DNA of 64,000 nucleotides, from NCBI RefSeq assembly GCF_007655135.1, contig NC_045130.1:4216001-4280000 (forward strand), in the 5' to 3' direction. Position 1 is the first letter of the stretch, and every line of letters starts with the position of its first letter. The notes under the pieces were generated by a model that worked only from the letters and a program-made list of their open reading frames with translations, searched no databases and was not told the origin of the DNA. This DNA comes from Punica granatum. Taxonomy: Eukaryota; Streptophyta; Magnoliopsida; Myrtales; Lythraceae. Positions 59,831-64,000 of this stretch are shown in pieces. The position numbers were made by a program, and so were the translations under genes.

Positions 59831-60720
59831 AAAATTCACCAACGCTTCAAACTTTATCTTTAGAGAATAACTAGGGAATGTCTCATCTGGTTTAGCGAAG
59901 AGAGTACCCCATGCCCTCTTTACCAAACCGGTTCCAATAAACTAGACCATTTCTACGAAAATTGTATTTTTTATCGTGTTATTTGGAGAAAATCACCCTG
60001 TGATATACAGTCAAACGCTATCCCGCGTACCTCTGTTAAGGATATGATTAATTGTGTTGTTAGCCCACTGTATACACTAATAGATAACACTTCGGGTAAG
60101 GTTAAATTCTCTTTATATGCTGCAATCACTTTCTATCAGTTTTGGAACTCACGTAATGATGTCTTACATGAAGGAAAGCCAGGAGATCTGCACCAAACCA
60201 TCAAGAGAATCAGAACCAGTTACTCGGATCATATTAGGAGTAGACAAAATGAAAGGCTCCAAGAAGGAAACCCATCCACACCGCCTCTACAACTCGATCC
60301 ATCGCAAGAACCCATAGGGCTTGACTGGAGCGTCATCAGCACGGATGCATCATGGAACAATAGCAGCTCATGCCTATCATGAGTTCTACAACACCCGTGC
60401 AGCCCTGCAACACTCTCATGGTTCAAGATCTCGCGCGAAAAACAAGCCACTCCAAGCAGAGGCCTAAGTCGCACTCCTTGCGGTGACAATAGCAACGAAA
60501 AGAGGACTGACTAAGATTTGGCTACGTAGTGATGCCTTGCTGCTAGTAGATGTTATTTTGCATCCACATATCTCACCGTGAGAAATTAGGAGCTTGGTAT
60601 CGGATATTATTTCTAGTCTTAGTAGCTTTACGAATTGGATCAATTCCTGGATTCTAAGATCGGATAACACCCTAGCTTATGGCTTGGGCCATTTCGGTTC
60701 AATGTCAAATTTTGATTCGC
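59831..60720 (+). pseudogene. LINE reverse transcriptase C-terminus (zf-RVT plus RNase H), broken
   Basis: A frame with stops reads a zinc-binding region (CPLYQTGSNKLDHFYENC, then VIWRK), as found at the end of plant LINE reverse transcriptases. A linker with AAITFYQFWNSRNDVLHEGK follows, and then an RNase H-like segment (DWSVISTDASWNNS, later SDALLLVDVIL). There are in-frame stops (for example before ITRE, from a TGG-to-TAG type change) and at least one frameshift near 60360. It is not functional. The longest piece still open is 60044-60382. Confidence 0.75.
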
Positions 60721-60834
60721 TTTGAATTTTCCAGGGATATCCAAACCTTCGAAACAATGATGTCGCTTCCGTGCTTTAATATAAAATTTGCATTATTCAA
60801 CATAAAAGAAAAAAAAACATTCCTTTAACCGAAA

Positions 60835-61296
60835 GAGAAGATCTCCCCTTTTCACCGAGTAGCCATCTATGACAAAATTGGACCATTTCAAATTGACCAT
60901 AAATCTCTCTCTCAACAGTTCAAAATGTATATAAATTTTTCTCATGGTCCCATCGACGAAAGCGTTCGAGCAACAGTCAAAGTTCCTAACTTTCTTCATC
61001 CCCGAAAACAATTATAGAGACGTGCTGAGTGTAAATAGTGCAAATATTGCACATGAGTTTCGGAACAACCACGAACATTATCTCGGCGTCTCTTCCAAAA
61101 TATGTCAATAGTTTGAGATAACAGATATGAAAACAGTCGTTGAATTCCGGTTTTACCATGCCAACCGCCAATATGAGAAAATAATAACAACACGTGAAAA
61201 AACATATTTCATGATTCTCATGTTAGATACATCAGTTCAGGGTCAGGTTCCTTCTCCAGCCATGGAGAAAAAGGGAACGAATTATTGTGGTTAATT
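60835..61296. other. 3' region of the P450 gene
   Basis: Non-coding. It presumably includes the 3' untranslated end of the minus-strand P450 gene. Confidence 0.4.
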
Positions 61297-63567
61297 TCAC
61301 GGGTTTAAGGGTTCGAGACATATTGGTACCCCGTACTTGGGCTTTATCGTGAGGATTATCACTGGAGCATGGTGATACGTCTCCAAAACTCTGAAGCGAA
61401 ACCTTGACAATAGCATGGCGAGTATGATCTTAACCTCCATCATGGCAAAAGACTGGCCGATGCAGTTTCGGGGCCCCACGCCAAAGGGGATGAAGCGGCC
61501 CTGCGAAAATGACTTAGAGGACTCGAACCGTGTGGGATTGAACTCATTGACATCTTCTCCCCATAGTTCTTTGCTGTGGTGAATTGCCAGCACTGGGATC
61601 CATACGGATAATCCCTTGGGGATGCAAAGGTCACCGAGGGTGATATCTTCGAATGCCATTCGAGGAAGAATTGATGCTGGGGGATAGAGCCTTAATGACT
61701 CGTTAATTACCATATGAAGCTGAAGAAAAGAAAAATAAATAAATAAATAAATAAATAAATATATATATATATATATATTGACACCAAGAATACGAATACA
61801 TAGACAGTTATTTCATAGTATAAATGTATGCTATGCAGACAAGAATCGCATATCGAGCAATGGGCTGGAAAATGATGTATTGAACGGGAAAACTGTGTTA
61901 ATACCAGAGTAAGTTTGGATAGATGATGGACCGAGGGGGCCTGTCCGTCACAAACCCGTATTACTTCAGCACGAACTCGTTCTTGCCAAGTCAGGTTTCT
62001 ACCGAGCAACATGATCGTCCAAGTGAGTAGAAGGGAAGTTGTTTCATGTCCAGTAAAGAAAAATGTCTTGCATTGGTCCATTACTAGTTGAAGATTTAGC
62101 TCTCCCTTCTTTTGCATCCCATGTAATAGAAGACTGAGAATGTCGTTCCCCTGTAAGGATGTCCGCCCTATCTCGATCGATTCTTCACGGGACTCGATAA
62201 TTTCCTTCAAGAGCCTCTCCAATTCAGTCTTCTGTGCTTTTATTTCTCTGTTGTATTTACTCGGAAGGAACCTGCAGAAAGTTATATATGCATGGATAAT
62301 ATTGAAGGTTACCACTTTAGTCCGAAAGAAAAGAAGTAGGACCTTAGGTTAACGATCTGAACCGAAGCAGCTACCTTGAATTCATCAGGACAAAAAGAGA
62401 ATTTACGCACGCGTGCGATGCTACGTACAGAAGAAGGACGAAACCGGTAAAGAACGGAGGCAAACAATTTTCATTATAGAAAATTGCTATTATCTTGACG
62501 AGGGTTATTATTAGTGAAAAGTGCTAATTGAAGATACTTTCGGCTTCGTTTTAGACTCTGCGCTAATATATAATGGGATATGTTTACTCACAAGAATAAG
62601 AGTCATCTGCAGAGAAAAAATCAGAAAGACTCACCGGCTTCCAGGAGGGCATAGATGCCGGCTTGCTTGAGCACAAAGGCGCTGAAGAATCGTTAACATA
62701 TGAATTATTTGCTTTCCATTCTCGTAGCTACTCCCAAACACTACCCTAGAAATTATATCCGCTGTCAGCTCCGTCATGAACCCTCCAATCTCGAACTCAG
62801 TTTGGCCCAACGCCATCGCATTTCGCATACACTGCAGCATGTCCTCGGTGCATTTCTCAACATACTCTGCATAAGCCTATTAAAACCATATGGTCATCTC
62901 AAGTGCCGAATCGCATTTTCACTAATTAATCATGTTCAACAGTTTATTCTTGCCTTGAGCTTTACTCCAGTGAATGCCTGGCCGAGAATGCATCGTTGAT
63001 GGTACCAATCTTCACCGTTAGCCATTAATAATCCTCTGCCAATAAAATTTTTCGAGCCTTCCTGTTGAAGCCATGACTTACCTGATACGCTGCTGTACTT
63101 TGACAGCATTTCCTTGACGAGCTCTGTTTCAGTCAAGCATAAACGGGGCTCGAATCCGTTCCAGTATATGAAACGTTTTCCTGTAACACGACATAGACAA
63201 TAACACGGCCATGCTAAAACTTAAAACACGTGCATGCTATGTTCTCATGTTACACAAGAATCTGCGCGGTACCATATAGTTTGGACCAGTGGATGTAATG
63301 TGGCAGAAGGCGGCCGGCAATATCATGGCTGATGCCACTCATGCAACTGGAGGTGGATTCCGAGACGAGAGAGGATATGTTGGAGATGTTGCCGAGTGGA
63401 AATCGGGGTTCAGGGCCGCGGACTCCTTGCATATCCATTATCCTCTTGATGCGTAGGGGAGTTAGAATGTAGTATGAGATGGCGTCATAAGCAAATCTTA
63501 TGAATAGACATAGGAATGAGACCAATATTAGAACCATAAACACGACCAAGGCTTCGGTGGTTGGCAT
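61297..63567 (-). CDS. CYP735A: cytochrome P450, CYP735A-type cytokinin hydroxylase
   Basis: Five exons on the minus strand, 63567-63273, 63180-62954, 62876-62635, 62271-61905 and 61719-61297, give 517 residues. The N-terminus is a membrane anchor (about 8-28) for the ER. Motifs are the C-helix WYHQR, the I-helix FFFTGHETTS (326-335), ExxR at 384-387 (ESLR) and heme loop FGVGPRNC with Cys463. Segments QQEGSKNFIGRGLLMANGED, QASRHLCPPGSRFLPSKYNR and LRLYPPASILPRMAFED match CYP735A enzymes. These convert isopentenyl-adenine nucleotides to trans-zeatin forms in cytokinin synthesis. The substrate is inferred from family. Intron 2 appears to use a GC donor (AAG then GCAAGA). After HQR the residues CILGQAF differ from the HIVAPAF/HLAAPAF I recall in relatives. 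Otherwise the gene looks intact. Confidence 0.93.
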
Positions 63568-63780
63568 AATTTTGTTATATTAATTCTTCCCTGATCTTCT
63601 TAGTGATGAGATTTCCCCTGAGAGAGAGGTATATATATATATATATATATATATTGCAGGGAATAGAGAGATTTGGCATAAAGAAATAATTTTTTATATC
63701 ATATAGAATTTTCAATGGCCTTATATGGATTTAGACTCATTTTCGTTTAAAAACTCAAACGAATAAGTTATGATTCCCAA
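63568..63780 (-). promoter_or_regulatory. proximal promoter of the P450 gene
   Basis: Short leader followed by a (TA)n run (about 63631-63654) that may contain the TATA box. No other motif is defined. Confidence 0.35.
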
Positions 63781-63789
63781 GTTATATAT

Positions 63790-64000
63790 TAACTCGCCCT
63801 TTAAGTCGCCCGAGCATGAAAGATAAGCCCGGCTCGAGGTCAGTTATGAAGGGGACGAGTGTTACGTGGTGTTGAAGATGTTAATCCCATATGAAAAAAA
63901 TAAAGGAATAACTATGGGGTTTATATGAGGATTGATTACCACCACTTTCAACTTGAGCTTTTATGTAGAAATGGGCCCGAGCCCTATAAGTCCAATGAAA
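63790..64000. mobile_element. TRIM-like element, cut by window edge
   Basis: The block CCCGGCTCGAGGTCAGTTAT with GGGGACGAGTGTTACGTGG matches the 3' inner part of the complete TRIM. TGTTAATCCCATATG at about 63879 matches the start of its LTR, and the rest (TATATGAGG, AACTTGAGCTTTT, ATGGGCCCGAGCC) follows the LTR in order. The LTR continues past the window end, so the size and right flank are unknown. Confidence 0.6.

Larger units (their letters stand above)
59522..60815 (+). mobile_element. 5'-truncated LINE with target duplication
   Basis: The insertion is flanked by AACATTCCTTCAACCGAAA (59503-59521) and AACATTCCTTTAACCGAAA (60816-60834), 18 of 19 identical, and ends in an A-rich tail (AAAAGAAAAAAA). 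The coding remnant inside supports a non-LTR retrotransposon. A MITE sits near its 5' end (59532-59767). Confidence 0.75.

Noticed and set aside
1..64000. tRNA, rRNA, known miRNA or CRISPR features
   Set aside because: I scanned for common mature plant miRNA sequences and for tRNA-like boxes. Only the SINE heads resembled tRNA, and no regularly spaced repeat array was found. A tRNAscan or miRNA search could still find something missed by eye.

Overview
The window is nuclear genomic DNA from a flowering plant, almost certainly a eudicot. The evidence is GT-AG split genes with short introns, a nuclear rbcS gene with a chloroplast transit peptide and an I-box/G-box promoter, plant-only families (LRK10L receptor kinase, TRM/DUF3741-DUF4378, DUF1645, CYP735A), AT-rich intergenic DNA and many small plant-type transposons. 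The species cannot be fixed from the sequence alone. No bacterial, viral or organellar genes were found, and no operon or defence-island type system is present.

Thirteen protein-coding genes can be supported, and their exons were joined by reading splice sites and checking that the frame is kept. From left to right they are: an LRK10L-type receptor kinase (2050-5308, +); a 151-residue basic protein of unknown role (6366-6821, +); an ABHD17-type serine hydrolase (12287-15202, +); a sterol C-5 desaturase of the STE1/DWF7 type (15920-17796, -); a small unknown protein (22051-23315, +); a CRS2-like organellar peptidyl-tRNA hydrolase (24788-26889, +); an unknown 203-residue protein (27471-28082, +); a TRM-family DUF3741/DUF4378 protein (28624-32080, -); two same-strand DUF1645 paralogues (38012-38719 and 42769-43536, -); an unknown protein with a three-fold C-terminal repeat (49327-50479, +); RuBisCO small subunit (52733-53809, -); and a CYP735A-type cytokinin hydroxylase (61297-63567, -).

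The genes do not form a pathway. They are ordinary housekeeping, signalling and metabolic genes set in gene-poor stretches. Two act in hormone or sterol metabolism (brassinosteroid/sterol synthesis and cytokinin hydroxylation), and at least two products go to plastids.

The intergenic DNA carries several small mobile elements whose ends can be read directly. These are a complete 585-bp TRIM retrotransposon with 141-bp LTRs and a 5-bp target duplication (57168-57752), a second TRIM-like copy running off the right edge, and a 1,029-bp MULE-type element with roughly 110-bp inverted repeats and a 9-bp target duplication (41497-42525). A 5'-truncated LINE with a 19-bp target duplication carries a nested MITE (59522-60815). 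There are also four dispersed SINE-like copies and several MITEs. The most useful second-look items are these elements, a GC-AG intron in the P450, two in-frame stop-free introns (in the TRM gene and the first DUF1645 gene), upstream ORFs on two genes, and a peptide repeat in the 49-50 kb gene.
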